Shown here piece after piece: positions 51,207-59,467 of a DNA stretch of 64,000 nucleotides. The notes beneath the pieces are model-generated. The model searched no databases and had not been told where the DNA came from. It worked only from the letters and a program-made list of their open reading frames with translations. The position numbers and the translations under genes are program-made. The stretch comes from CAWDPQ01 sp963804245. Lineage in GTDB: Bacteria; Acidobacteriota; Vicinamibacteria; Vicinamibacterales; 2-12-FULL-66-21. How positions within the stretch are numbered: position 1 is the stretch's first letter; each line of letters starts with the position of its first letter. The stretch covers positions 1-64,000 of the forward strand of contig CAWDPQ010000002.1 in NCBI GenBank assembly GCA_963804245.1, in the 5' to 3' direction.

Positions 51207-53795
51207 ATGAAGTCGAAGCATGTCCTCACTCTTCTGACCTTGGGAATCGTCAGCCTTCTGAATCTCAATTCCAGCGCACAACGATCGTCGCCTGAAGATC
51301 CACTGTGGCGGTACATCGGCAAAGTCGCCAACGATGTCGCGCCGACGTTGACGGCGGCCGGATCAACGAGCGGTCCACGCTCCATTACCACGAAGCTGCG
51401 ATCGTACGGGCGGTTCGTGACTTCAGACGCGCTCATCGTGGCGGCGCTCGCCAAAGCGCCGCTGGAGCTCACGTCGGCCGCGCCGCCGATCATGACCATC
51501 CCTCTTCCAGATGGAACGTTCGAGCGCGTCAAGGTCGAAGAATCTCCAATCTTCTCGCCCGAGCTCCAGGCTCAATACGACTACGTCCACACCTACGTCG
51601 TCCGCGGCGTTGACGATTTGTCGCTGACCGGCCGGCTCGACCACACACCAGCGGGATTTCACGCGATGTTGATCTCGGCGCGCGGCGTGCTCTTCGTGGA
51701 TCCAGCCGGGGACAATCCGAACGAGTATGTGAGTTATTGGAAAACGGACGCGACGGGCGATCCGGCGTTCTGCCAGACGCACGGCGGGGACGTGCTTCCT
51801 GATAAGGGCGCCTTCGTCGATCGCGCGCCTTCGCTGGCGGGTCCCTCGATAATGCCGCTGGCGATGAATCCCTCCGGTGCGCAACTGAGGACCTATCGCC
51901 TCGCGGTCAGCGTGACTGGTGAGTACACGCGATTCTTCGACGGGAATCCGCCGGCCGCCGGCACACCCGCTACGGTCGCGCAGATTTCGACGACGGTGAA
52001 TCGGGTGACGGGTGTGTTCGAGCGCGACGTGCAGATCCGGCTGAATCTCACGACGACGCGGATCTTCCTCGACCCGGCAACCGATCCGTTTTCGTCCGGT
52101 GACTTCCGCACCGAGAATCAGACGACGCTCGACGCGAACCCGGGCAATGCGAACTACGACATCGGCCATGTGTTCAGCCAGGGCGGCACCGGCGGCGTGG
52201 CAACACTCGCCGTCGTCTGCGTCGCCGGCTCGAAGGCGAGAGGCTTTACGTCGAGGCCCACACCATCCGGCGATCCGTTCGACATCGACTTCGTCGCACA
52301 CGAAATCGGTCACCAGCTTGCCGGTAACCACACCTGGACGTCGAATACCAATTCCTGCGCAGATGCCGGCCAATTCGTCGCCGCCGCCGCCTACGAACCC
52401 GGTAGCGGGTCGACGATCATGTCGTATGCCGGCATCTGTTCGCCGCAAGACGTGCAAGCCAACAGCGATGCGTACTTCCATACCCGCAGCTACGACGAGA
52501 TCGTCGCGTTTCGCACCAGCGGAGCGGGCAACTCGTGCGGGACGGTGACCGCCACCGGCAATACGGCTCCTTTGATCGATGCCGGACCCGATTGCACGAT
52601 TCCGCGGAACACGCCGTTCACCCTGACGGCCACTGGTTCCGATCCCGATGGTGACGCACTCACCTTCCTCTGGGAGCAGTTCGACCTCGGAACACACGGG
52701 CAAATCCCGGCTGCCGGCAATTCCACGGGACCGATGTTTCGATCGCGGCCGGCCACGGCCGCCGCCTCGCGAACGTTCCCACGACTGCAGGACATCCTTT
52801 CCGGAGCGGCCACACCGTGGGAGGTCCTGCCGAACGTGGACAGGACGATGAACTTCCGCGTGACGGCTCGCGACAACCGCGCCGGTGGAGGAGGAGTGGA
52901 TTTCGATTCGAACGTGGTCACGGTCAGTGGCGATCCGTTCGGATTCACCTTTCCTGCGACCGGTAGCTCGCTGGAGTGTGGAGGCCCGTCCACCGTTCAG
53001 TGGACGGTCGGCGGCGGCAGTATTGTGCCAAACGTCGCGATCCAGATATCGACCGACGATGGCCAGAATTTCTCGCCCTTGGTGGCGAGCACGCCGAACG
53101 ACGGATCGCACGCGATTACCACACCGCAGACGCTGACGGCGCAGGGGCGAATGAGACTCGTGCCGTCGGCACAGTGTTTCTTCGCCGTCTCCCAGAAATT
53201 CTCCATCGTTGACACGCTCAACCCATCGATCACGGCGCCGGCGGACGTCGTCCAGGAGTGCACGTCGCCAGGCGGAACCGCGGTGACACTCGGCGTGGCC
53301 ACGGCAACCGATCAGTGCGACAGCACACCCGCGATCACCAACAATGCCCCAGCGTTGTTTCCGCTGGGCATGACCACCGTGCAGTGGACCGCAACCGACG
53401 ACAACGGTCATCAGGGGACCGACGCACAGGTCGTGACGATTCAGGACACGACTCCACCGATGATTTCCAGCGTGACCGCCACACCGAACAGCCTCTGGCC
53501 GCCGAATCACAAAATGGTTCCGGTCAGCGTGGCAGTATCCGTCGCCGATGTCTGTGACGCGACACCCTCCTGTCAGATCAAGTCCGTCGCCAGCAACGAG
53601 CCGATCGACGGCACGGGCGACGGCAATACCGATCCTGATTGGGTCATCACGGGGCCACTGAGGCTGGAGCTCCGGGCCGAACGTGCCGGCAACAGAACCG
53701 GCCGGATTTACACCATCACCGTCGAATGCACTGATGGCTCCGGCAACAACTCGACGAAGGACGTGACGGTCGTCGTCGCGCACGATCAAAGGTAA
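51207..53795 (+). CDS. Secreted zinc metalloprotease (reprolysin-like) with HYR domain
   Basis: 862 residues from ATG 51207, just after GGAGG. Signal peptide about 1-24 (LTLLTLGIVSLLNLNSSA). A prodomain is followed by a metzincin catalytic domain with HEIGHQLAGNH at residues 365-375 (three zinc His and catalytic Glu) and the Met-turn SIMSYAG near 410. A PKD/cadherin-like segment (DAGPDCTIPRNTPFTLTATG), a second beta-sandwich and an HYR module (PSITAPADVVQECTSPGGTA, VQWTATDDNGH) make up the C-terminal half. Likely an exported protease for protein scavenging. Confidence 0.92.
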   Translation: MKSKHVLTLLTLGIVSLLNLNSSAQRSSPEDPLWRYIGKVANDVAPTLTAAGSTSGPRSITTKLRSYGRFVTSDALIVAALAKAPLELTSAAPPIMTIPLPDGTFERVKVEESPIFSPELQAQYDYVHTYVVRGVDDLSLTGRLDHTPAGFHAMLISARGVLFVDPAGDNPNEYVSYWKTDATGDPAFCQTHGGDVLPDKGAFVDRAPSLAGPSIMPLAMNPSGAQLRTYRLAVSVTGEYTRFFDGNPPAAGTPATVAQISTTVNRVTGVFERDVQIRLNLTTTRIFLDPATDPFSSGDFRTENQTTLDANPGNANYDIGHVFSQGGTGGVATLAVVCVAGSKARGFTSRPTPSGDPFDIDFVAHEIGHQLAGNHTWTSNTNSCADAGQFVAAAAYEPGSGSTIMSYAGICSPQDVQANSDAYFHTRSYDEIVAFRTSGAGNSCGTVTATGNTAPLIDAGPDCTIPRNTPFTLTATGSDPDGDALTFLWEQFDLGTHGQIPAAGNSTGPMFRSRPATAAASRTFPRLQDILSGAATPWEVLPNVDRTMNFRVTARDNRAGGGGVDFDSNVVTVSGDPFGFTFPATGSSLECGGPSTVQWTVGGGSIVPNVAIQISTDDGQNFSPLVASTPNDGSHAITTPQTLTAQGRMRLVPSAQCFFAVSQKFSIVDTLNPSITAPADVVQECTSPGGTAVTLGVATATDQCDSTPAITNNAPALFPLGMTTVQWTATDDNGHQGTDAQVVTIQDTTPPMISSVTATPNSLWPPNHKMVPVSVAVSVADVCDATPSCQIKSVASNEPIDGTGDGNTDPDWVITGPLRLELRAERAGNRTGRIYTITVECTDGSGNNSTKDVTVVVAHDQR

Positions 53796-53798
53796 AAG

Positions 53799-53841
53799 AA
53801 ACTGGGGAGGCTGGGGAGCTGGGGAGCTGGGGAAGTGGGGA
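53799..53841. repeat. AACTGGGG/AGCTGGGG array at LRR gene start
   Basis: About five octamer units (AACTGGGG, GGCTGGGG, AGCTGGGG twice, AAGTGGGG) fill the gap between the protease and LRR genes. The GTG start codon of the LRR gene lies inside the last unit, and the G-rich units are its only apparent ribosome site. Confidence 0.85.
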
Positions 53842-54536
53842 GCGTTCGAATCGTATTCATCGCCTGGATTGGGTTGCTGCCGCTGTTCGCGCAGACGCCA
53901 TTGAAGCTGCGTGAGCACCTTCGTCTCGGCGGTACCCAACTCGACCTGCGGGGAACGCCCGTCAGGGATGAAGACCTTCGCGAGATCAGCGCGGCCGATT
54001 TTCCCGGGGTGACGGCCGCGCTGCTTTCGGGAACCCAGGTCGGCGATGCCGGGCTCGCCTATCTGGCTCGGCTCCGGCTGCGGCAGCTCGATCTCGGCCG
54101 CACTCAGGTCACCGACGGTGGATTGGCGCAGCTGAAAGGTTTGCCGCTCGAGCGTCTCGACCTGACGGGCACGGGGCTGACCGACGCCGGCCTCGCACAT
54201 CTCAAGGGTCTCCCACTCTCGATGGTCGTGCTGCGAGATACGAAGATCAGCGGCGCTGGTCTGACGGCATTGACCGGACTCGATCTCCGCTTGGTCGACC
54301 TGTCGCACACCGCGGTCGGCGATAGTTCGGTTCAAGCGATGGCGGGCGTGAAGCGGATCGAAACGCTGGACTTGTCGGACACGCACGTCACCCACGCGGC
54401 CGTGCCGCACCTCGAACGCATCGCAGGTCTGTCGACGCTCAATCTCGCGGGTACCGCGATAGGCCCCGAGGACGTGTCTCGACTGAAACGATCCCGTCCG
54501 CAGCTGAAGGTCCTCACCGCCAGACCAGTACGGTAG
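53835..54536 (+). CDS. Exported leucine-rich-repeat protein
   Basis: 233 residues from GTG 53835. Short signal peptide (VRIVFIAWIGLLPLFAQ) then about seven LRR units with the pattern L-x-x-L-x-L-x-x-T-x-(V/I)-x-D-x-x-(L/V), for example LRQLDLGRTQVTDGGLAQLK and LERLDLTGTGLTDAGLAHLK. It would form a curved binding surface outside the cytoplasm. Partner unknown. The first codons overlap the octamer array. Confidence 0.8.
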   Translation: MGSVRIVFIAWIGLLPLFAQTPLKLREHLRLGGTQLDLRGTPVRDEDLREISAADFPGVTAALLSGTQVGDAGLAYLARLRLRQLDLGRTQVTDGGLAQLKGLPLERLDLTGTGLTDAGLAHLKGLPLSMVVLRDTKISGAGLTALTGLDLRLVDLSHTAVGDSSVQAMAGVKRIETLDLSDTHVTHAAVPHLERIAGLSTLNLAGTAIGPEDVSRLKRSRPQLKVLTARPVR

Positions 54537-54561
54537 TTCCTCGCAGTCTTCATTTCCCGTT

Positions 54562-54674
54562 GCGCTTGGGGCCTCCGCCTCCGCGCTCGACATCTATGCG
54601 CGCTACGGCGAGACCTTGCCGTAGCTGGTCGCCGGCCTGTTCCGCGACCAGCGGAGGCGGGCATCCCCAAGCGC
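54562..54674. repeat. Multi-hairpin block of the composite element, long copy
   Basis: Outer arms GCGCTTGGGG...CCGCCTCCGC and GCGGAGGCGG...CCCCAAGCGC pair over about 23 bases. Inside are two perfect stems, CTACGGC/GCCGTAG (54603-54624) and GCTGGTCGC/GCGACCAGC (54624-54652). The 6157-6182 hairpin is the same outer stem with the inner part deleted. Confidence 0.75.
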
Positions 54675-54775
54675 GCTCGCTCGGCGGCGTCGCGCCTCGT
54701 CCTTCGACAAGCTCAGGACGACCCTGAGCTACGTCGAAGGGTCGCTCGGGCCGCAGGCGCTTTCCGTAGTTGTGT
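54675..54775. repeat. Remaining part of the composite element with CCTTCGAC hairpin
   Basis: In reverse orientation it matches 6113-6156 (GGAAAGCGCCTGCGGCCCGA at 54757-54776 complement, GAGGCGCG block), but contains an inserted hairpin CCTTCGAC-AAGCTCAGG-ACGA-CCCTGAGCT-AC-GTCGAAGG (54701-54740), itself a dispersed repeat also seen at 36796-36837. Confidence 0.75.
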
Positions 54776-54791
54776 CAAGCTCTAATTAGCT

Positions 54792-56696
54792 GTGCCGTCC
54801 CAACAATCAGGTGTCGGTCCGCTGGCCGTCAGCAACTCGCCGCGTCATCGGCTGTGGACCGGGATTGTCTACGCGATCATGGTGGCTGCCGCCGTCGCCT
54901 CGTTCTTCGTGATCAGGGAGTACGGCGAGACGCTGACGGCGCCAGCCGCCGTCACTGCAGCCGAGGCACAACGTCCGCACGGCGCGGCGGCGCCCAACAT
55001 CATCTGGCATCTCCTTATTGCTCTCACCGCCGTCGTGCTCGTAGGCGGGCTGATGGGCCGGTTGTTCCGCGCAATCGGACAGCCCCCGGTCATCGGAGAA
55101 GTCGTGGGTGGACTGCTGCTGGGCCCGTCGCTCCTGGGCGCGATCTCGCCGGACGCCTATCATTTCGTGCTCGCGCCGGTCGTCGTCCCCTATCTTGGGA
55201 CAGTCGCCCAGCTCGGCGTGGTGTTCTACATGTTCCTCGTCGGGGTCGAACTGAATCCGGACCTCATGCGCGGGCAGGTCCACGCCACCGTGGCCACGTC
55301 ACACGCCAGCATCATCGTCCCGTTCGTGCTCGGCAGCGGCCTCGCCTTGTACCTCTATCCGAGATTCTCGAGCGCGGATGTTCCCTTCACGAGCTTTGCG
55401 CTGTTCATCGGCATCGCCATGTCGATTACGGCGTTTCCGGTACTCGCGCGCATTCTGCAGGACCTTGGCCTCGTCAAGACCGACCTCGGCGTCGTCGCTC
55501 TCACCTGCGCGGCTGTGGACGATGTGACGGCGTGGTGTCTGCTGGCCCTGGTGATCGGTGTCGTCCATGCGTCGCCCGGTCAGGCGCTGATACCGATCGT
55601 CCTCACGATGGTTTTCATCGGCGTGATGTTCTCCGTCGTCCGACCGTCGCTGGCCAGGGCGTTGCGCAGCGTGGAAGGACGGGAGCCGGGCTCCGGCCAT
55701 CTGGCCTTGATCGTGGCTGGAATGTTGATCGCCGCGCTCATCACCGAAGCGATCGGCGTCCACGCAATTTTCGGCGCATTTCTCTTCGGGGCGATGGTTC
55801 CGCACGACAGCCGGCTTGCTGCGGCGGTGACGATCAGCTTCGAAAAGTTCGTGCTGATCCTCCTGCTTCCTGCATTTTTTGCTTTTACGGGCATGCGTAC
55901 CGAGATCGGCTTGCTGTCCGGATGGAACGCGTGGGTCACTTGCGGCTTGATCATCCTGGTGGCGACCCTGGGCAAGTTTGGCGGCACCCTGATCGCCGCC
56001 CGCGCCACCGGGATGGGGTGGCGATACGCTGCAGCTTTGGGTGTTTTGATGAACACGCGCGGCTTGATGCAATTGATCATCTTGAATGTCGGCCTCGACC
56101 TTGGGGTGATCTCGCCAACACTCTTCACGATGATGGTGCTGATGGCCCTGGCGACCACCATGGCGACCGCACCGATTCTTCAACGGCTGGTTGGGGGTCA
56201 GATCTTGTCTTCTTGCACATTTGTCCTCTTTCGTGGCGGCGCCGAAAGAGGACACCCGTGCAAGAAACAAGATCTGACCCCCAAGCTGCCTGAGTTGCAG
56301 AACACATCAGAGGCGCGATCCGCCATTGACCCGGCCGGCGGTTGCCGCCTGCCAGAGATGCATCACCGCATAACTTCGCCACGGCCGCCAGGCTTCGGCA
56401 CGTGCGGCAAGCATCCTCTCAGTCAGAGGCTGATCTCCATTCCCTGCAACCCGCCGGAGAACCAGGTCCGCGGTTGGAAATGCATCGGGCTCGCCGAGTG
56501 CGCGCAGCGCTACATACTCGGCCGTCCACCGGCCGAAGCCGGGGAGCGCCGCCAGACTCGCAGTGACGTCTTCAGTCGGCGCGCAGAAATCGATGGCACC
56601 GTCGGTAACCGCCCGCGCCAAAGCACGGATCGCTCCGATTCGCGCACCGGTCAGACCGAGTCCGTCGAGATTGGCGCTGAGGAGCGTCGCCGGTGA
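54792..56696 (+). CDS. CPA2-family cation/proton antiporter with abnormal C-terminal extension
   Basis: Starts GTG 54792. About twelve membrane helices over residues 20-460, with PPVIGEVVGGLLLGPSLLGA, LGVVFYMFLVGVELNPDLMR, SITAFPVLARILQDLGL, ALTCAAVDDVTAWCLLALVI (the DD-type ion site) and LMNTRGLMQLIILNVGLDLG, all typical of KefB/Na+-H+ exchangers. Family similarity ends at TAPILQRLVG (about 56190). The frame then runs through a 91-bp hairpin repeat and on into the antisense of the Ada-AlkA gene to 56696, adding about 165 residues with no sign of being native. The natural stop was probably lost when the hairpin inserted. Confidence 0.82.
   Translation: MPSQQSGVGPLAVSNSPRHRLWTGIVYAIMVAAAVASFFVIREYGETLTAPAAVTAAEAQRPHGAAAPNIIWHLLIALTAVVLVGGLMGRLFRAIGQPPVIGEVVGGLLLGPSLLGAISPDAYHFVLAPVVVPYLGTVAQLGVVFYMFLVGVELNPDLMRGQVHATVATSHASIIVPFVLGSGLALYLYPRFSSADVPFTSFALFIGIAMSITAFPVLARILQDLGLVKTDLGVVALTCAAVDDVTAWCLLALVIGVVHASPGQALIPIVLTMVFIGVMFSVVRPSLARALRSVEGREPGSGHLALIVAGMLIAALITEAIGVHAIFGAFLFGAMVPHDSRLAAAVTISFEKFVLILLLPAFFAFTGMRTEIGLLSGWNAWVTCGLIILVATLGKFGGTLIAARATGMGWRYAAALGVLMNTRGLMQLIILNVGLDLGVISPTLFTMMVLMALATTMATAPILQRLVGGQILSSCTFVLFRGGAERGHPCKKQDLTPKLPELQNTSEARSAIDPAGGCRLPEMHHRITSPRPPGFGTCGKHPLSQRLISIPCNPPENQVRGWKCIGLAECAQRYILGRPPAEAGERRQTRSDVFSRRAEIDGTVGNRPRQSTDRSDSRTGQTESVEIGAEERRR
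56193..56283. repeat. 91-bp hairpin repeat (REP/RAYT-like) at antiporter 3' end
   Basis: The left arm GGGGGTCAGATCTTGT... (56193 on) pairs with the right arm ...ACAAGATCTGACCCCC (ending 56283). Inner TTGCAC/GTGCAA and GTCCTCTTTCG/CGAAAGAGGAC blocks also pair, leaving a short GC-rich loop. Arms are over 35 bases with few mismatches. Shape and ends resemble hairpin repeats moved by IS200/REP-associated Y1 transposases. Confidence 0.85.
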
Positions 56697-57794
56697 CGGG
56701 AAGAGATGCGTCAGGCCGGCGGCGTTTTCGGCCACGGGCTTTCCAGCGCGCGCGACCAATCGCGCAGCCAGCGTACGAGCCGCGGCAACGCTGACCTGCT
56801 GTCCCAGTACGGCCCGCACTGCGCACTCGAACGGCTCCCACATGCCGGGGATGCGCAGACCCGGACGGCGTTTCACGAGCGGCGCCAGGAGGGAGTCGGC
56901 GCAGAAGGCCGCCGCGATCGTTGCCGGGTCGGCGGAGAGATCGAACACGCGCCGGGCGGCGGCCGACAGGCTCAATAGCGTTTCGGGCCGAGCGCCGTGC
57001 ACGCGAAGTTCGAGCACGTGCTCGGCCTCCAGAGGACGCACGCAGACGATCAGTTCGCCGTGTTCCGCCCGCAGCGTGCGCGCATACCCGCGCGCATCGA
57101 CGCGCTCGACGCCTGGCACGGCGCGGGCGGCGAGAAAGTCGCGCATGTGATTCCAGTCGTACGGCGGCCGGAAGGCGAGCCGCAGCACGACCTCGTCACC
57201 TGTCCCTCTGGCCATGCCTCGTTTCAGTTGCTTCCGCAGCTCGCGTGGCGAGCGGTGATTGGTGTGCTTGAAGGCGCTGTTGAATCGCCGGACGCTGCCG
57301 AAACCGGCGGCGGATGCAATCTGCGCGATAGGCAGCGACGTCTCGTCGAGCAGACGTTTGGCGAAGTTCAGGCGCCGAGTCTGCGCGACGGCAATCGGTG
57401 ACGCGCCCACGTGCTCCATGAAAAGGCGATTGAGGTGACGGGGGCCGATGCCCACTCGCGCTGCCAGCTGATCGACCGAGCGTGCGTCCAGCTCGCCGGC
57501 CTCGATGAGCCTGAGCGCGCGGCCGACCACCGCCGACGTGCCGAACCAGGCTGGCGTGCCCGGCGCCGCTTCCGGCCGGCAGCGAAGACAGGGCCGGAAG
57601 CCGGCGGCCGCGGCGGCGGCCGCGGTCGCGAAATAGCGAATATTGGCTTTCTTCGGGCTGCGCACCGGGCATATCGGCCGGCAGTAGACGCCTGTCGATG
57701 TCACGGCGATGAAGAACTTGCCGTCGAAACGCGGGTCGCGACTGAGTCGTGCGCGATCGAGTACGCGCTCGTCGAGGGCGTTGTTGTCGTCCAT
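56307..57794 (-). CDS. Ada-type methyl sensor fused to AlkA DNA glycosylase
   Basis: 495 residues from ATG 57794 (an upstream in-frame ATG at 57935 adds non-native sequence). Residues about 12-80 are the Ada zinc domain with four Cys (GVYCRPICPV; FRPCLRCRPE), the site of methylphosphotriester transfer. An AraC HTH follows (RVGIGPRHLNRLFMEHVGAS; SAAGFGSVRRFNSAFKHTNH), then an AlkA glycosylase with the helix-hairpin-helix LPGFGRWTAEYVALRALG and catalytic Asp in FPTADLVLRR. The Ada C-terminal O6-methyltransferase domain is absent. A DNA alkylation sensor and repair enzyme in one chain. Confidence 0.94.
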   Translation of the reverse strand: MDDNNALDERVLDRARLSRDPRFDGKFFIAVTSTGVYCRPICPVRSPKKANIRYFATAAAAAAAGFRPCLRCRPEAAPGTPAWFGTSAVVGRALRLIEAGELDARSVDQLAARVGIGPRHLNRLFMEHVGASPIAVAQTRRLNFAKRLLDETSLPIAQIASAAGFGSVRRFNSAFKHTNHRSPRELRKQLKRGMARGTGDEVVLRLAFRPPYDWNHMRDFLAARAVPGVERVDARGYARTLRAEHGELIVCVRPLEAEHVLELRVHGARPETLLSLSAAARRVFDLSADPATIAAAFCADSLLAPLVKRRPGLRIPGMWEPFECAVRAVLGQQVSVAAARTLAARLVARAGKPVAENAAGLTHLFPSPATLLSANLDGLGLTGARIGAIRALARAVTDGAIDFCAPTEDVTASLAALPGFGRWTAEYVALRALGEPDAFPTADLVLRRVAGNGDQPLTERMLAARAEAWRPWRSYAVMHLWQAATAGRVNGGSRL

Positions 57795-57975
57795 CGACTC
57801 TGACAATACCGCGGCCGCAGCCGTGGAGTAGCCATTTTCGGACGTCGATCGCAAGCAGCCGTGGCTGCGCTCGCGTCGCTTCTTGACGAGCTTCAACCGG
57901 ATTCGGTGGCTAGCATGAACTTTGAATATTTCCACTGCGCACGGTCCACGTGCGGCTGCAACGGGGAGGACACAA

Positions 57976-58353
57976 GTGCTGAAGACGTCTGCAATCGTTC
58001 CTTACATACCGGTGGCCGATATCGCTCGAGCCCGCAAGTTCTACGAAGAGAAAGTAGGTTTGCGGCCCAAAGAAGAGTATGCCGGCGGTGTCATCTATGA
58101 GTGCGGAAACGGCTCGTGGGTCTTCATGTATCCATCGGGCGGTGCGGGCACGTCGAAAGCCAGCACGGCGTTCTGGGCCGTCGATGACGTCGTCGCGGAA
58201 GTGAACGAGCTCAAAGCGAGAGGAGTGGTGTTCGAGGAGTACGACATGCCGGGACTCAAGACCGTGAACAGCATCGCGAGCGGCGGCGGTGCGAAGACCG
58301 CGTGGTTCAAGGACAGCGAAGGGAATATCCTCGCCATCAGTCAGCGCGTGTAG
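57976..58353 (+). CDS. VOC-superfamily (glyoxalase/bleomycin-resistance-like) protein
   Basis: 125 residues from GTG 57976, preceded by GGGGAGGACACAA. Two beta-alpha-beta-beta-beta modules: KTSAIVPYIPVADIARARKF, KVGLRPKEEY, then AFWAVDDVVAEVNELKARGV and FKDSEGNILAISQ with the metal-ligand Glu in SEGN. No neighbour suggests a substrate; antibiotic binding or dioxygenase/glyoxalase activity are possible in this fold. Confidence 0.88.
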   Translation: MLKTSAIVPYIPVADIARARKFYEEKVGLRPKEEYAGGVIYECGNGSWVFMYPSGGAGTSKASTAFWAVDDVVAEVNELKARGVVFEEYDMPGLKTVNSIASGGGAKTAWFKDSEGNILAISQRV

Positions 58354-58443
58354 TCCCGGTCGCGCCGGTTCTGTCGCGGCTGCCATTTGCCTGACGTCGA
58401 TCGGGCCTCAATCCAGGCGCGATAATGGTTACGATTGACGGCG

Positions 58444-59254
58444 GTGCCTGAGCTTCCAGAAGTCGAAGAAACTCGCCGCCGGCTCCGAACCGCAATGCAG
58501 GGCGTGCGCATCGTTCGCGTGTTGATGCGCCGCCCGGATCTCCGCTACCCGCTGCCGGACGATTTCGTCCATCGCCTTCAGGGCCAGACCGTGCGCGCCG
58601 TGCGGCGGCGGGCCAAGTATCTGGCGGCCGAGCTCACGTCTGGCGACCTTCTGCTGGCCCACCTCGGCATGTCCGGATCGTTTCGCGTCGAGCCGAGCCC
58701 CGTTCTCTTCCTTCCACACGATCACGTGGTGTTCGAGATGGCCTCCGGCTCGACGGTCGTCTTCAACGATCCCCGCCGCTTCGGTTCCATGCGCATCGTC
58801 GATCGCACACGCGTGTCGGACGATCCGGTGTTGTCAGCGCTCGGCCCCGAGCCGCTGGCCCGTCGCTTCGATGGCCGGGCGCTGGCGCTGGCACTCGGTC
58901 GGCGGACCACGTCGCTCAAAGCCGCGCTCTCCGATCAGCGCGTCGTCGCTGGCCTCGGCAATATCTATGTCTGTGAGGCCCTGCACCGTGCTCGGCTGTC
59001 GCCGCGACGCAAGGCGTCAACGCTGATGACCCGGTCCGGTGAGCCGCGGCCGCAGGCCTATGGCATTAGCGCAGGCGATCAAGGATGTCCTCGCCGACGC
59101 CATCGCCCGCAGTCACCGCGCCGGAAGCTCCGATCGATTCCGCGTCTACGACCGTGAGGGACTCCGCTGCCTGCGTCGCGGCTGCCGTGGCGTGATCCGA
59201 CGGATCGTCCAGGGTGGGCGCTCGACGTTTTTCTGTCCGGTTTGTCAGCGGTAG
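58444..59254 (+). pseudogene. fpg: Formamidopyrimidine-DNA glycosylase (Fpg/MutM), single-base frameshift
   Basis: GTG 58444 gives VPELPEVEETRRRL with the catalytic Pro2 and Glu3 correctly placed. Middle motifs AHLGMSGSFRV, FNDPRRFGSMRIV and GLGNIYVCEALHRARLSPRR (H2TH) are intact. Near 59050-59062 one extra base shifts the frame; the next frame continues ALAQAIKDVLADAIARS and the zinc finger CLRRGC...FFCPVCQR to the stop at 59254. Removal of one base restores a full-length 269-residue enzyme that excises 8-oxoguanine. Loss of fpg would be unusual, so sequence error is a real possibility. Confidence 0.88.
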
Positions 59255-59467
59255 TTGCATTCGAGACTCGCCGCCTGACGGTTTCACACGAAGATCGCAG
59301 CGCTAAAGTGCTTTCAAACCGATTACGTGGCTTCCGCCTTCCGCCTTCGCGCGCAGCGCTCCGGCGGACCGCCGTAGCCTTGGCGGAGGCTGGTCAGGCG
59401 GAAGTGTCCGTGCGGGAGCCATCTTCCGGCTAAAGCCGGAAGCCACGAGACGGTCTTGAAGCCACTT
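59255..59467. repeat. Palindromic repeat region between convergent genes
   Basis: GTGGCTTCCG near 59326 is matched by CGGAAGCCAC at 59438-59447. Inside are a CTTCGCGCGCAGCGCTCCGG-type block and the hairpin CTTCCGGCTAAAGCCGGAAG (59423-59442) followed by CCACG. This is the same family as 5577-5683. No gene is visible. Confidence 0.75.

Noticed and set aside
51423..54593. Minus-strand open frame of 1056 codons
   Set aside because: Antisense to the metalloprotease and LRR genes, which have signal peptides, zinc motif and repeats; its product is Arg/His-rich with no domain.
54770..56293. Plus-strand open frame of 507 codons over the antiporter
   Set aside because: Arg/His-rich product in another frame; the antiporter frame has twelve helices and family motifs.
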